Program-made: the position numbers and the translations under genes | Notes under the pieces: model-generated | The model's input: only the letters and a program-made list of their open reading frames with translations | Databases searched by the model: none | What the model was told of the DNA's origin: nothing | Assembly (NCBI GenBank): GCA_016789025.1 | Contig: JAEURC010000085.1 | Coordinates: forward strand, 1-64,000 | Direction: 5' to 3' | DNA length: 64,000 nt | Source: Anaerolineales bacterium | Lineage (GTDB): Bacteria > Chloroflexota > Anaerolineae > Anaerolineales > Villigracilaceae | In this document: piece by piece, positions 41,727 through 51,537 of the stretch | How the letters are laid out: every line of letters starts with the position of its first letter | How positions within the stretch are numbered: position 1 is the first letter of the stretch

Positions 41727-42968
41727 TTATCGCCTGGCAACTCGATCCGATTCACCGTTAGCCTCGAGGTCGGCAACGCGCGCACGGACATTTTCAGCCA
41801 GAGAAAGGATTCCCCTGGAGGCGGGCTGGTTTCTGGCTTCCAGAATAAACGGAACGCCACGATTTACTGCCTTCGTTACAACTTGTTCATCCAAAGGAAT
41901 GACCGTCGCAACAGGTTGTTTTAGGTTATCAGCCACTCGGTCCGGCGTAATATTAATACGCTTGTCAAAACGATTCATCACAAAAATGATCCGCTCACGA
42001 TCGACGCCCATGGTTTGAAGAAGGTCTAAAAATAGGCGGCAATTCTTGATCGAGGGTATATCCTGGGAAGTGACAAGAATGATGATGTCGCTAATATCAA
42101 GAATAGAAAGGACATTATCGGTCAGATAGGGTGATGTATCAACTACCACATATGGATAAAGCTTTTGCAGATACTCGAGCACCTTAGACAACTGCTCGCC
42201 GGTGACCTTTTCGGCATACTCCGGGCGACTGGGAGCGGCAAGGATGTGCAACCCGGACGCTGCGTGTTTTACCATGACTTCCTCAACGATCTCCGGGTCA
42301 AGTTCTTCTGCGCGCGGGGCCAGATCGGCAATGGTATTCTTACCCTGCTCATTGACAAAGACAGCCACATCACCAAACTGAAGATTCGCGTCTACCAAGG
42401 CGGCGCGGGTATCCTCGTTGTTTAGGGTAAGGGCAAGATTCACAGCAATGGTGGTGCAACCGACACCGCCTTTAGGGCTGTAAATCGTTACAATTTTCCC
42501 TTTGGTGCCATACGAGTAATTAGTCCCAGCCATCGATCCCATGGCAGGCGCCACCTGCACCTGGGCGGCTTTCGCCTTCTCACTGATCGCCATAGCGCCA
42601 GCCCGTCGGATCGCAGAGATCAACTCGTCTCCCATGGGAGGTTTCGTGAGAAAATCACGCGCTCCGGCAAGCATAGCCCGCCGCATGTAATTTTGATCGT
42701 TTTGAACCGAGAGAATAACCACCTGCACGGCAGGTTGTTTGGCTCGAATGGCTTCCGTCGCGGCAATCCCATCCATGTCCGGCATGTTGATATCCATCAA
42801 AACAACATCCGGCTGTACCTCCAAAGATGTCTGAATTGCCTCTTTGCCGGTTCTTGCAACGCCAACAACCTCAACATCAGATTCAAATTGCAATAGTTTC
42901 CGAACATTCTCTCGTGTTTCGGAAATATCATCAACGATCAGGACTTTTATTTTGTCGCCTGGGGCCAT
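41727..42968 (-). CDS. CpaE/TadZ-like protein: receiver domain fused to ParA-type ATPase
   Basis: The 413-residue protein starts with a complete response-regulator receiver (KVLIVDDISET, phosphoacceptor Asp in LMDINMPDMDG, conserved Lys in FLTKPPMG) followed by a ParA/MinD-like domain (about 155-400). The Walker A reads SPKGGVGCTT: the first Lys is kept but the usual second Lys is Cys. Altered Walker A is common in TadZ/CpaE, which localise the pilus machine at a pole. The neighbouring kinase and LuxR-type regulator could phosphorylate or connect to this receiver. Confidence 0.9.
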   Translation of the reverse strand: MAPGDKIKVLIVDDISETRENVRKLLQFESDVEVVGVARTGKEAIQTSLEVQPDVVLMDINMPDMDGIAATEAIRAKQPAVQVVILSVQNDQNYMRRAMLAGARDFLTKPPMGDELISAIRRAGAMAISEKAKAAQVQVAPAMGSMAGTNYSYGTKGKIVTIYSPKGGVGCTTIAVNLALTLNNEDTRAALVDANLQFGDVAVFVNEQGKNTIADLAPRAEELDPEIVEEVMVKHAASGLHILAAPSRPEYAEKVTGEQLSKVLEYLQKLYPYVVVDTSPYLTDNVLSILDISDIIILVTSQDIPSIKNCRLFLDLLQTMGVDRERIIFVMNRFDKRINITPDRVADNLKQPVATVIPLDEQVVTKAVNRGVPFILEARNQPASRGILSLAENVRARVADLEANGESDRVARR

Positions 42969-43009
42969 GAATGATCAACCTCTAATGATTGATAATCAAC
43001 AATACTCGA

Positions 43010-44065
43010 TTAAGGCTCTGCCGGCACGGTGTCGTTCGGTAATACAGGCGGGGTCAAGATATCAACTCGTGGACCAGTAGTATAGGGAAGTTTTGAAGGA
43101 AGGGAAATTCCGTATTTCGTCAACAAATTGGTCAGCGTTGCCGCTTGTGTTTCGATTCGGGAGGTGTCATTCGGATTGCGTAAGGTCATGGTGATGAGCG
43201 CCCCGTTGTACATCAGGTAATTCAAATAGATCGAATCCTGAGGGTCAACCATGATGGTAATAATATCCGGCGCCGCTTGTTCCTGCGCTTGAGCAGGAGA
43301 TGGAGTGGCGTTCGGATCTGCCGAGGGAGCCGCCAACGTGAAATTGCCGAGTTTCATCACAACCTTATCCTGCAAGATCATTTGACAAACCATGCGAGGG
43401 CGTTGCGCTTCGGACGGAATCACATAAAACGGCTGTTGAAACGTGGGATCAAGTTCCACTCGCCCCTGAGTTGAAGCCTCGCCACCAGAAACTGCGGCGG
43501 CGGATAGAACAGGCAGAGCATCGGGAGGAAACCCTGTTCCACTAACGACTGAAGTGCGATTGGGCAAAATGGTTTGATACGATGGGTCAATATCAATAAA
43601 TAACATACAGGCATTGACGTTGACATGGGCGCCATCATTGATGCCGTAGCCGGCTGTGGCAAGTCGGTTCGTCGGAATCGTAATCGCCACCATGCCTGTC
43701 GGGATTTGAACCGCCCAGGCGGGACCGGAAATTTCAACCGGTTTTGACCCCACCATGGATGAGGTAATCACCACACCCTGCTCCAAGGTGAACCGAGCGG
43801 TCTGACCCACTAAATTCGCCTCTTCGCCTGCGGTAAACATCACTTCTGCAACATTCGCCGAGGGAATGGAAAACTTGCCGAGTAAATCTGCCGTAATTTC
43901 GGCGCCTTGGGGAATGTTCTGGGCGGCGTAGTAGATTTCCGTTACAGCCGTTTGGGTTGCTGGCTGCTGTGAGGCAGGGGCGAACAAATTGAGGGCAACG
44001 AACAAAACTCCCAGCCCCACTACAAGAATTAATACAACGAAGATTAGTAATCGTCCGCGACGCAT
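43010..44065 (-). CDS. cpaB: CpaB/RcpC-like pilus assembly protein
   Basis: The 351-residue protein has one N-terminal membrane helix (LLIFVVLILVVGLGVLFVAL) and a SAF/RcpC domain (AQNIPQGAEITADLLGKFSIPS, TRFTLEQGVVI-like). It may act as a periplasmic or surface-facing guide for the pilus. In diderms CpaB works with the secretin CpaC. No secretin is found here, which fits a monoderm envelope. It follows a terminator and precedes cpaE by 41 bases. Confidence 0.85.
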   Translation of the reverse strand: MRRGRLLIFVVLILVVGLGVLFVALNLFAPASQQPATQTAVTEIYYAAQNIPQGAEITADLLGKFSIPSANVAEVMFTAGEEANLVGQTARFTLEQGVVITSSMVGSKPVEISGPAWAVQIPTGMVAITIPTNRLATAGYGINDGAHVNVNACMLFIDIDPSYQTILPNRTSVVSGTGFPPDALPVLSAAAVSGGEASTQGRVELDPTFQQPFYVIPSEAQRPRMVCQMILQDKVVMKLGNFTLAAPSADPNATPSPAQAQEQAAPDIITIMVDPQDSIYLNYLMYNGALITMTLRNPNDTSRIETQAATLTNLLTKYGISLPSKLPYTTGPRVDILTPPVLPNDTVPAEP

Positions 44066-44164
44066 ATTTCAGATCTCCTCTCTTGACTATTCATCCGTCA
44101 AGCTGGTATGTCCATCTTTCCTGTGATTATACAGCATAAACAAGGGGCAATAATGGCAAATTAG

Positions 44165-44206
44165 TAAAAAAGTAGGACTCTGCCGGTGGCAGAGTCCTAC
44201 TTTTTT
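44165..44206. terminator. Strong bidirectional terminator between flp and cpaB
   Basis: AAAAAAGTAGGACTCTGCC-GGT-GGCAGAGTCCTACTTTTTT: 13-bp GC-rich stem with T-runs on both sides. Placed between the pilin gene and cpaB it should limit read-through, so that pilin is made in excess over assembly proteins. Confidence 0.93.
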
Positions 44207-44222
44207 ACGGGTCAGCGTGGGG

Positions 44223-44372
44223 TTACGGCAGGGAGTCGTTGATGCTGGAGAAGGTATTGCCGATCTTGGGTCCGAGCAACTGCATAACCGCAATCACAAC
44301 GATCGCCACGAGAGCAATGATGATGGCATACTCAACCAAGCCTTGACCTTTTTCTTTGGGTGCGAATAACAT
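44223..44372 (-). CDS. flp: Flp-type pilin
   Basis: The 49-residue prepilin begins MLFAPKEKGQGLVEYAI. The prepilin peptidase site is G-QGLVEYA (after residue 9), followed by a single hydrophobic segment (AIIIALVAIVVIAVMQ) and a short tail. The ATG complement is 44370-44372 with AAAGGAG upstream; a 24-residue upstream extension is rejected. It has its own promoter and terminator, typical for the highly expressed pilin of Tad systems. The prepilin peptidase gene is not in the window. Confidence 0.93.
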   Translation of the reverse strand: MLFAPKEKGQGLVEYAIIIALVAIVVIAVMQLLGPKIGNTFSSINDSLP

Positions 44373-44430
44373 GATGAAATCTCCTTTTGTTCTGAAATAT
44401 TTTCCTGAGGCATTCCTCAGTGTTGTTTCT

Positions 44431-44458
44431 ATTGTATTCAACATGGGTTAAAAATCAA
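44431..44458 (-). promoter_or_regulatory. Candidate flp promoter
   Basis: On the minus strand TTGATT (complement of 44453-44458) and TACAAT (44431-44436) are 16 bases apart, about 60 bases before the flp start. A small hairpin CTGAGG-CATT-CCTCAG lies in the leader (44405-44420). Confidence 0.55.
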
Positions 44459-44516
44459 GATTGAGAAGGCGGGAATCGCTTACAATCCTGTTATCTTCAC
44501 CTAACGACTTTGAAAC

Positions 44517-45548
44517 CTACGATCGCGCCGAGACCGCAAAAGAAACGCGCGCGCCTTTTCCCGGGGAACTGTCGATTTCGAAATTCCCGCCCAACATTTC
44601 AGCCCGCTCACGAATCAATTTTAGCCCAAGGCTGTTATTCTGAAGCGCGCTATCGGGATCAAACCCCTTGCCATTGTCATCAATACTGACGCGGATTCGA
44701 TCTTCTCCCAAGTCAATCAGCACCTTCACCTGGGTAGCCTGCCCATGACGAGCAGAGTTCCCAAGCAGTTCTTGAATGGCGCGGAATAACATGACTTCGA
44801 GATACGGTTGCAAACGACGCTCATTACCGGTAACCGTGATGGTCACATCGATACTTGTCTGTTCCCTGAAAGCATCGGCATAGCGTCGGAGCGTGGGAAC
44901 CAAACCCAAGTCGTCCAACATCATCGGGCGCAATTCAAAGATAAAATTTCTCACCTTCTGGAATGTGCCCATCGCGGACGATTTCAAATTATTCAATTCA
45001 TCGCGAGCCTGGTTTGTATCTACATCCATCAGGCGCATGGCGATCTCGGTCTGGAGGATGAAATTCGAGAGCGCTTGCGCAGGTCCATCGTGTATTTGGC
45101 GCGATAGACGCTGGCGTTCGGTTTCCTGCGCATTGACCAGCATCTCGACGCTTGCCATGGGTGCTTTTGATGTCGATCCGGATGAAGCGGCAACCGCTCC
45201 GCCGCCTGCGGTCATTGTGCTTGCTCGTTCAAGCGCCGATTTGAACCGTTCGAGGTGAGTTTTTTCGCTTTGGAGCTTTTCCAACTGCCCTCGCATAACA
45301 AACAGTCGTTGCTGGGCATCCAGGGCAGAATCGTAGGCATTTCGGATTTCCTGCTGGGGCATTTTATCCAATTGATTCTGAACTTGTTGCAGGTGTGTGG
45401 TAATTGCCGCATTTCGCTGGGAAAGTTTAGAGACCTCAACCTGACTTTGCTCGATCATCAAGGTGATCTCACGCAACGCTCGGACTGTTTCATCAAGTTC
45501 GGTCTGAATGTCCAACTCGCCGGCGGGCGATTCGATTTCCACAGACAT
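44517..45548 (-). CDS. Cytosolic histidine kinase (DegS/NarX HisKA_3 type)
   Basis: The 343-residue protein has an N-terminal coiled-coil region (about 15-110), the phosphoacceptor motif ERQRLSRQIHDGPAQALSNF (His about 159), and a HATPase_c domain (AIQELLGNSARHG, DNGKGFDPD, GLKLIRERAEMLGG). No membrane or sensor domain is present. It overlaps nothing but lies three bases after the LuxR-type regulator and upstream of flp, so the pair is the probable regulator of the Tad genes. Confidence 0.9.
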   Translation of the reverse strand: MSVEIESPAGELDIQTELDETVRALREITLMIEQSQVEVSKLSQRNAAITTHLQQVQNQLDKMPQQEIRNAYDSALDAQQRLFVMRGQLEKLQSEKTHLERFKSALERASTMTAGGGAVAASSGSTSKAPMASVEMLVNAQETERQRLSRQIHDGPAQALSNFILQTEIAMRLMDVDTNQARDELNNLKSSAMGTFQKVRNFIFELRPMMLDDLGLVPTLRRYADAFREQTSIDVTITVTGNERRLQPYLEVMLFRAIQELLGNSARHGQATQVKVLIDLGEDRIRVSIDDNGKGFDPDSALQNNSLGLKLIRERAEMLGGNFEIDSSPGKGARVSFAVSARS

Positions 45549-45551
45549 ATA

Positions 45552-46253
45552 TTACTCCTGGGTTTTTTCTTGGTCGAATTGTAACTTAACCCAACCGCGC
45601 TTCAGGGCATAGACGACTGCCTGGGTGCGGTCTTCAACGCCAAACTTGCGGAGGATCGAGGTAACGTGATTTTTCACAGTCTGGTGACTAATTCCTAACA
45701 GACCAGCAATTTCCTTGTTGCTCATGCCACGCACAACGCAACTGAGGACTTCCATTTCACGGTCCGATAAAGGATGAAATGGCGCGCCAGGCTCACTGTA
45801 GGATCGACGCGTGCCTTCCATTTGTTCGTCAATCCAGTGATCGAGTTCGCGTCGGTTGAACACATTCCCGCCAACAGCATATCTGCCCTCAGAAACGGCT
45901 CGAATCGTACGCGCCAACACGTCGGGCTCAATATCTTTTGCGCAATATCCAGCCGCGCCTGCGATCATTGCGTGGATCGCCTGCTCGACATCGTCGTAGC
46001 CGGTAAGCAAAACAACCCGGGTCGGAATGCGATCGGAGGATACGTGATGCGTAACTTGCTGACCATTCAAACCGGGCATGTTCACATCAAGGATCGCCAC
46101 GTTGGGCTTCAACGACCGAATTTGATCAAGCGCGTCATTCCCATCTGAGGCTTGAGACAAAATCCGAAAATCCCGTTCCAGGGACAGCGCATCCACCACC
46201 CCCTGTCGAAATAACGGGTGGTCGTCTGCGACGATCAGAGTAATTTCATTCAT
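45552..46253 (-). CDS. LuxR/NarL-family response regulator
   Basis: The 233-residue protein has a receiver domain (VADDHPLFRQGV, phosphoacceptor Asp in AILDVNMPGL, Lys in CAKDIEP) and a C-terminal HTH_LuxR domain (LSDREMEVLSCVVRGMSNKEIAGLLGIS). It is the partner of the kinase three bases downstream, a DegU-like arrangement, and precedes the Tad operon. Confidence 0.93.
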   Translation of the reverse strand: MNEITLIVADDHPLFRQGVVDALSLERDFRILSQASDGNDALDQIRSLKPNVAILDVNMPGLNGQQVTHHVSSDRIPTRVVLLTGYDDVEQAIHAMIAGAAGYCAKDIEPDVLARTIRAVSEGRYAVGGNVFNRRELDHWIDEQMEGTRRSYSEPGAPFHPLSDREMEVLSCVVRGMSNKEIAGLLGISHQTVKNHVTSILRKFGVEDRTQAVVYALKRGWVKLQFDQEKTQE

Positions 46254-46356
46254 ATTTCAATCCCATAATTAACTGTGAACCGGAGTATAGCACATGTGGA
46301 ACATGGGGGCAATTTGACGGGTTTGCACACGCATTTCAATATCGTTTTAGCATTCA

Positions 46357-47829
46357 TCACTTCCATTTTAAGACCAGCATGTGTTCATTGGGATTTGTAG
46401 AGGATGAAGCCTCCCCCGAAATAAAAATGATTTCGCGGTTTTCGATAAGCTCTTTATAAAAGCCCGGAGGAACGATCAGATATTCGACCGAGCGATCATT
46501 TAGGTAATCTGCCAGCCTGGTTTCGTCTCGAATGAACGGGATCACTTCCGGGTCGACCAACCCGGCAAGATCAACTAGCGGATTTGAGACCAAATACCCC
46601 ATCGCGCCAATATCATGAACGGCGAGGGTGGCGGCGGGGGGTATGTTTTGATTTACCCACTTGGCTGTGGCAACCATTTCGCTCTCCACCCAAAATACAT
46701 CGTCCGCATTTTGCAACCCGCCGAGGGTGAAGAATACAACCAACAATGCCGCGACCAGAGTCTTCCACAACAATTTCATACGCAGATTCAATTTTGCGCT
46801 CTGCATAAACCCAACCATGCCCAACAATCCCCACAGGTAAAGGATGGGAAAGGCGGGGATAATGTAACGCCCGTGTTGATAGGGAGGCAATCGCAGAAAG
46901 TAGATCAGGATGTACCCCATAAACCAGATAACCCCAGCCAACGCGCCCCAATTTCGATTTCGAATTGCCCCGCCCACCCATCCGACTGCGCCGGGGAACA
47001 AAGCAATGAACGGACTCGCAAAAATGGGCAATAAATAATCGACCAGACGATCTTTCAACGGTTGACTAAGCCAGCCGGCTTGATACTCCGCTTGCTTGGC
47101 GTAGAATGTATTTGGCATCGGGTTGCCAGAAAGCGCGAGATTGAACAACAAATACAGGAGGAACAAAACCCCAAAACCGATAAGCGCAGATATAACCGAT
47201 CTGCCGCGCGAGAACCAACTTTTTTCATTGAATGCAATCGTAAACAAAATTGGTCCCAGCAAAGTCGCTCCATCGGGGCGAACCCACACGCTGAGGCCCG
47301 CAAACAAACCCAACATTGCATAGCGACTCGAGCCGCGAATGAGGGACGTCAGAACAAGAAAGATCAATAACGCGTGGAGCAGAGTTTCCATACCGGAGGT
47401 TGCCGCCCACGTGAGATGCCAGGCAAACGTAAAAAAGATACCCACCCATGGGATGCGAGGTTGATAACCCGTCTGTAATTTTCGCGCGCTGGCTTCGGCA
47501 AAAATTGCGAGCAGGGTTAACATCAACCAGCCGAGGAAAAATGTCCACGCGTAGGGAGCAAGATGAAGCACATATCCAATCGAGAGCAATAACGTCCAAA
47601 GCGGCGACGTGGAACCAGCGGATTGTTCGCCGAGCCGAAACGCCCATTCGCCATGTTCGGCAAAATTTCTCGCGTAAGTGAGATGAATCCACGTGTCATC
47701 AAGTGGAAAGCCGACGCGAACGATCATGGCGCTCATCAACAAATATAACCCCACGGCAATGAGCGCTGCGAACGCGACAATCACGCGCCAATCAAGGTAT
47801 GGCTTCGATGAAATAGAGGCGCGCGCCAT
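46357..47829 (-). CDS. Polytopic membrane glycosyltransferase-like protein (GT-C)
   Basis: The 490-residue protein has 10-12 membrane helices. The first extracytoplasmic loop has the acidic motif GFPLDDTWIHLTYARNFAE (Asp-Asp), typical of GT-C enzymes that use polyprenyl-phosphate sugars. A soluble C-terminal part (about 395-490) follows. It overlaps the next gene upstream (47792-49369) by 38 bases. Likely transfers a sugar to a surface glycan or protein; substrate is unknown. Confidence 0.8.
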   Translation of the reverse strand: MARASISSKPYLDWRVIVAFAALIAVGLYLLMSAMIVRVGFPLDDTWIHLTYARNFAEHGEWAFRLGEQSAGSTSPLWTLLLSIGYVLHLAPYAWTFFLGWLMLTLLAIFAEASARKLQTGYQPRIPWVGIFFTFAWHLTWAATSGMETLLHALLIFLVLTSLIRGSSRYAMLGLFAGLSVWVRPDGATLLGPILFTIAFNEKSWFSRGRSVISALIGFGVLFLLYLLFNLALSGNPMPNTFYAKQAEYQAGWLSQPLKDRLVDYLLPIFASPFIALFPGAVGWVGGAIRNRNWGALAGVIWFMGYILIYFLRLPPYQHGRYIIPAFPILYLWGLLGMVGFMQSAKLNLRMKLLWKTLVAALLVVFFTLGGLQNADDVFWVESEMVATAKWVNQNIPPAATLAVHDIGAMGYLVSNPLVDLAGLVDPEVIPFIRDETRLADYLNDRSVEYLIVPPGFYKELIENREIIFISGEASSSTNPNEHMLVLKWK

Positions 47830-49369
47830 CGACTTCTCCTACCAAAATGAAGTTCGGGTTCTCTTGCGGTTTGTCGTATAAATCCCGGATTGCGTCATAC
47901 GTGCCTTCCTTTTCAAGGACAAGATAACGCGCGTCGAATTTTTCCGCGACGGCCAAGATCGTTGATTCATCCCCAAACGGCAACGCGATCGCTGAGCGAC
48001 CCGATGAAATAAAGTACCCAGGCGGATTACGAACGATCACCACATCATTCGGGCTGATTCCATTTTCCTGAAATTTTTTCTCCACCTCCGCATACACGGC
48101 ATCATCCTGCGCCCAACCTTTGGAAATCACGCGGAGATTCACGAGGTAAAACGTCATGAGCACAGCCAGAAAAACAAGGATGCCTTGAAATACAAAGGGG
48201 GCGTTCTCGTCTTTGAAATGACCGCGACTCCGGGCCCACGAGAGCACGGCATCCAACCCGATCGGCGCGACAACCCACCACATCGGCTGAAACGCGGCGC
48301 CGGCATGGAAGAAACTACCCCGCGGACCCGCGAATGGAAAGACGACCGTCATCACTGTAAAAAGGATCAGCCAACCTGTCACCGCGATCTTTGCCCGCAA
48401 TTCCTTTCGCATACCCCATAGCCCAATGATAATGAAGGGAAGAAGAAAAATTTCGCCTTGCGCGCCGATTGTGAGGTTCAAGTTAGATATAAGCGCGGCA
48501 AGCCGGTCTTGCAAGGCGACGTTCCAGCCTGCTTGAAGAAATCCTTCGCGCGTTAACCCGCCGAGTGGGTAGATGAAGGTCTGGTTGTAATTCTCAAGCC
48601 AGAGCAAGCGTCCGCCGCCGGGGGCGAGAAATGAGTTAAACAAGGTGAAATTGCGATAGTGCCAGAAGCCCATGGTTAGGAGGTAGCCAAGGAGTGTAAG
48701 TAAGCCGTCGAACACTGTTGTTCGGGCTTGTTGGGCGAAAGCGCTGCGGATCGCGTATTGCGCATTGAAGGTTTTCCACAGCACAGCAAGTCCGGCTAGA
48801 CCAAGCCAAAGCAGACCGTCACTGCGCGAGAGAGTCAACAAGCCGGCGAGCGCGCCGAGGGCAAGGGGAATCCATTTTTCATTACGAGGAGCGAGGATTA
48901 AAAAGGTCGCGCCTAGAATCATAAAGATGGCATAGTTGTCGGGGACGGGCATGAATGGCGCGTAGTACATTGAAAAGATCGAAAGCAAGCCTGAAACCAT
49001 CGCAAGGCGGGTTTGACGAGAAACGTCGTAAGCGAGAATGGCGATCAGGATAGGCACACAGGCTGAAAGGAGGATGAACGGAGCGCGTCCTATCGCGTAA
49101 GTGGTGAGTCCCGTGATCCACATCCCCAGCGCGGAGACGATAGACGCCAGCGGCATCCAATAGGTGTGCGAGGGATTGGGGAGTCCTTGCGGGTCGCTGA
49201 GGTAATTCCAGATGTAGGGTTCGGTGAAGCCTTTGCCTTGCGCGAGTTGAATGCCGCCGCCAAAATAATAATCGGCATCCATGTAGCCCGGCAGGCTTTG
49301 ATAGCGCGAGATCGCGAATGGGACAGCCAAGCCAACGAGGAAGAGAATCAGGAAATGACGCCAGTTCAT
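47792..49369 (-). CDS. Polytopic membrane glycosyltransferase-like protein (GT-C)
   Basis: The 525-residue protein has the same overall plan as the next gene (helix, loop with YMDADYYFGGGIQLAQ, many helices, soluble C-terminus ending ARLYFIEAIP). The Asp motif MDADYYFGG replaces LDDTWIH. Overlaps on both sides (four bases with the upstream gene, 38 with the downstream) show one transcript. Confidence 0.8.
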   Translation of the reverse strand: MNWRHFLILFLVGLAVPFAISRYQSLPGYMDADYYFGGGIQLAQGKGFTEPYIWNYLSDPQGLPNPSHTYWMPLASIVSALGMWITGLTTYAIGRAPFILLSACVPILIAILAYDVSRQTRLAMVSGLLSIFSMYYAPFMPVPDNYAIFMILGATFLILAPRNEKWIPLALGALAGLLTLSRSDGLLWLGLAGLAVLWKTFNAQYAIRSAFAQQARTTVFDGLLTLLGYLLTMGFWHYRNFTLFNSFLAPGGGRLLWLENYNQTFIYPLGGLTREGFLQAGWNVALQDRLAALISNLNLTIGAQGEIFLLPFIIIGLWGMRKELRAKIAVTGWLILFTVMTVVFPFAGPRGSFFHAGAAFQPMWWVVAPIGLDAVLSWARSRGHFKDENAPFVFQGILVFLAVLMTFYLVNLRVISKGWAQDDAVYAEVEKKFQENGISPNDVVIVRNPPGYFISSGRSAIALPFGDESTILAVAEKFDARYLVLEKEGTYDAIRDLYDKPQENPNFILVGEVDGARLYFIEAIP

Positions 49370-50631
49370 TTACGAAGCCCCACTTGATCGAACCACGTGC
49401 GCGGCGAACGGACGGCAAACCAGCGCATCCAATACAGGGCGAGGATAGCCGCAATAGAGGGAAGGGTCGCGAGTAAATCTTTGTAGGCGTATGATGTAAA
49501 AACAAACGACGCATAGTACAAGCCATAAGGAACAAGAAAACCGCTGACAAGCACGATCAAGCCCGCTATGATCTGGCGACGATTCCAGCGCTCGGATACA
49601 AGCAGGAGAATCAAAATAAAAACGGGTAACAACGTCGCATAGTTGGATGGGAAAATTGGAAAGCCAAGCAAAGGGGTTGCGGCCAGCGCAAGGCAAGCGA
49701 CCCACGTAATTCGGCGAAAATGCTCCTGCGCCGCGCGAAACATTTCGATGAAAACAATAACGAGCAAAACGACGGAGAAGATCGCGCCCAAGGGAAGCCG
49801 GGAAGCGGGGAACCAAAATTCCAACATGGAGTTGAGGTTCAACGCCGCGCCGCGATACCAATCCGATAGCGTCGCGCGAATGTACGGGAGGAACCAGTCT
49901 GGCTTCATCAAGAAAGATACCGCGAGCAGTACGAAAAGGGTCATGCCGAAACCGGTCAACACCGCCCAGCGTTTATTGGCAACAACGAGGATGACGATGA
50001 ACAGAAAAAATAACGCGCCGACTTCCCACTGATAGATGAGAAGGACAAGCAATCCGCCGACGAGTTCATCATTGAAGGAACGGAGCGCGAGCAGAACCGA
50101 GATATAGATGAAGGTGAAAAATATTGCGGGCGACGCGGAGATCAGAGGCAAAAGGCTGTAGTAACCGAATAACGAAAAGGCCACAAGGCATATCAGCGCC
50201 CAGCGCGGAGCCTGCCATTCAAGAAGGCGCAGGGTAAGCAAAACGGTTCCCACCAATGCGGCTTCGGCGAAGAGCATCCAAATTCCGCGCGCGATCGAAA
50301 AATCGCTGAAGACCGCCAACGGCGCGTATAACAACACAATGTAAAACGGATCGTTCAGCACATAGCCATACTCGCTAACCGACGCGGTTCGCCCATAGAC
50401 CAATGACTGCGCGCGCTCGGCGACGGCCGCGCTGTATGGTTCAACACCCTCAAACATAAAGGCGCGCGCGCCATTCCAACGCACCGATAACCACTCGCCG
50501 CCGGGCAGTGTCCGCGCGAGGAAGATGTTCAACGCAAGCAACGCGGCAAGGGCAAGGAAAAGCAAAATGAGGAAGCGAATATCCTCCCAAGTCCATCCTT
50601 TGCGCATTTTGCGTATATCTTGAAATGCCAT
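49366..50631 (-). CDS. Polytopic membrane protein, GT87/DUF2029-like
   Basis: The 421-residue protein has about ten membrane helices. An N-terminal extracytoplasmic loop with EGVEPYSAAVAERAQ and YGYVLNDPFYIVLLYAPLAVF resembles the DUF2029 mannosyltransferase region (NPYS...Y.PP). It is the first of three membrane glycosyltransferase genes and overlaps the next by four bases. Confidence 0.7.
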   Translation of the reverse strand: MAFQDIRKMRKGWTWEDIRFLILLFLALAALLALNIFLARTLPGGEWLSVRWNGARAFMFEGVEPYSAAVAERAQSLVYGRTASVSEYGYVLNDPFYIVLLYAPLAVFSDFSIARGIWMLFAEAALVGTVLLTLRLLEWQAPRWALICLVAFSLFGYYSLLPLISASPAIFFTFIYISVLLALRSFNDELVGGLLVLLIYQWEVGALFFLFIVILVVANKRWAVLTGFGMTLFVLLAVSFLMKPDWFLPYIRATLSDWYRGAALNLNSMLEFWFPASRLPLGAIFSVVLLVIVFIEMFRAAQEHFRRITWVACLALAATPLLGFPIFPSNYATLLPVFILILLLVSERWNRRQIIAGLIVLVSGFLVPYGLYYASFVFTSYAYKDLLATLPSIAAILALYWMRWFAVRSPRTWFDQVGLRK

Positions 50632-50897
50632 TTTCTCTCGTGTGCAATAACCTTTGAGCCGCGAAGCCCGCTAAGAACGCAAAGAATTTTTAACTTCACG
50701 GCCTTGGTAAAAAATTACGGTTCCACCGTTTTTAACGTAAAAACTCTTTTCAAACACAAAGGTTTGCACTGAGCCTGACGAAGTGACACAACGGTCACAA
50801 AGGAAAAACCTATGATCGCAAGGGCTCTTTTCTCCCTTTGTGTACTTCGTGTCCTTCGTGGTAAAGCTCTTTCCCGTTAATTACGGGGGAGCCAAAA
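50632..50897. other. Intergenic region with dispersed GAAGAACGCAAAG-type sequence
   Basis: The stretch contains CGCTAAGAACGCAAAGAA and CTTTGTGTACTTCGTGTCCTTCGTGG, low-order repeats seen again in another form at 52441-52530 (CGCTAAGAGCGCGAAGAACGCAAAG). No gene was seen. Confidence 0.5.
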
Positions 50898-51461
50898 TTA
50901 CTCAATGACAAACCGAAAGATCGGACGCGTGGGGGAATTGCGCGCAACCTCTTTGAAGCCCGCCCGCTCGAATGCGGATGCCATCCCTGTGAACGCAAAC
51001 GGAGGCGCGATCGGTTTCGCAGTCTCCACAGGATAACCTTCGACGATCTTCCCGCCCTTCGATCTGACATACCCAACCGCGGCTTTCAACAACTCGACGT
51101 TGATGCCCTGCTTGCGAAACTTCTTCGCGACAAAAAAGCACGGCACCGACCAGACTTCCTGACCGTCCACTGGCTTGAGAATTTTGGAGTGCGCCAGCTT
51201 TTCATACGCCGCGCGCGGCTCGACCGCCACCCAGCCAGCCACATCGCCATGCAGGTACGCGAGCAAACCTGTGACAACGCCGTCGTTCAACTGGTTTTTA
51301 TGCAACTGCCGCGTTTCGTAGCCCTTTGCGTCATCGTAGGCTTTGCCGCGTAGTTTCCAATACATACACCAGCATCCATCACACGCGCCATGAGAGCCAA
51401 AGAGTTCTTCGAAGTCGTTCCAGAGATTTCGAGTAAGAGGGTGAAAGGAGAGGTCGCTCAT
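50898..51461 (-). CDS. GNAT-family N-acetyltransferase
   Basis: The 187-residue protein has a CDGCWCMYW segment near residue 30, followed by VAGWVAVEPRAAYEKL and the acetyl-CoA motif region VPCFFVAKKFRKQGINVELLKAAV (R/Q-x-x-G-x-x-x-x-L). The C-terminal PFAFTGMASAFERAGFKEVA is common to a group of uncharacterised GNATs. Substrate unknown. Confidence 0.85.
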   Translation of the reverse strand: MSDLSFHPLTRNLWNDFEELFGSHGACDGCWCMYWKLRGKAYDDAKGYETRQLHKNQLNDGVVTGLLAYLHGDVAGWVAVEPRAAYEKLAHSKILKPVDGQEVWSVPCFFVAKKFRKQGINVELLKAAVGYVRSKGGKIVEGYPVETAKPIAPPFAFTGMASAFERAGFKEVARNSPTRPIFRFVIE

Positions 51462-51537
51462 TAAAAATCCTAGCCACAGAGCACGCAGAGGTTTTGAGTT
51501 GTTTCTTTGATGGCTTTGTGGTCTCTGTCGCTAAATT

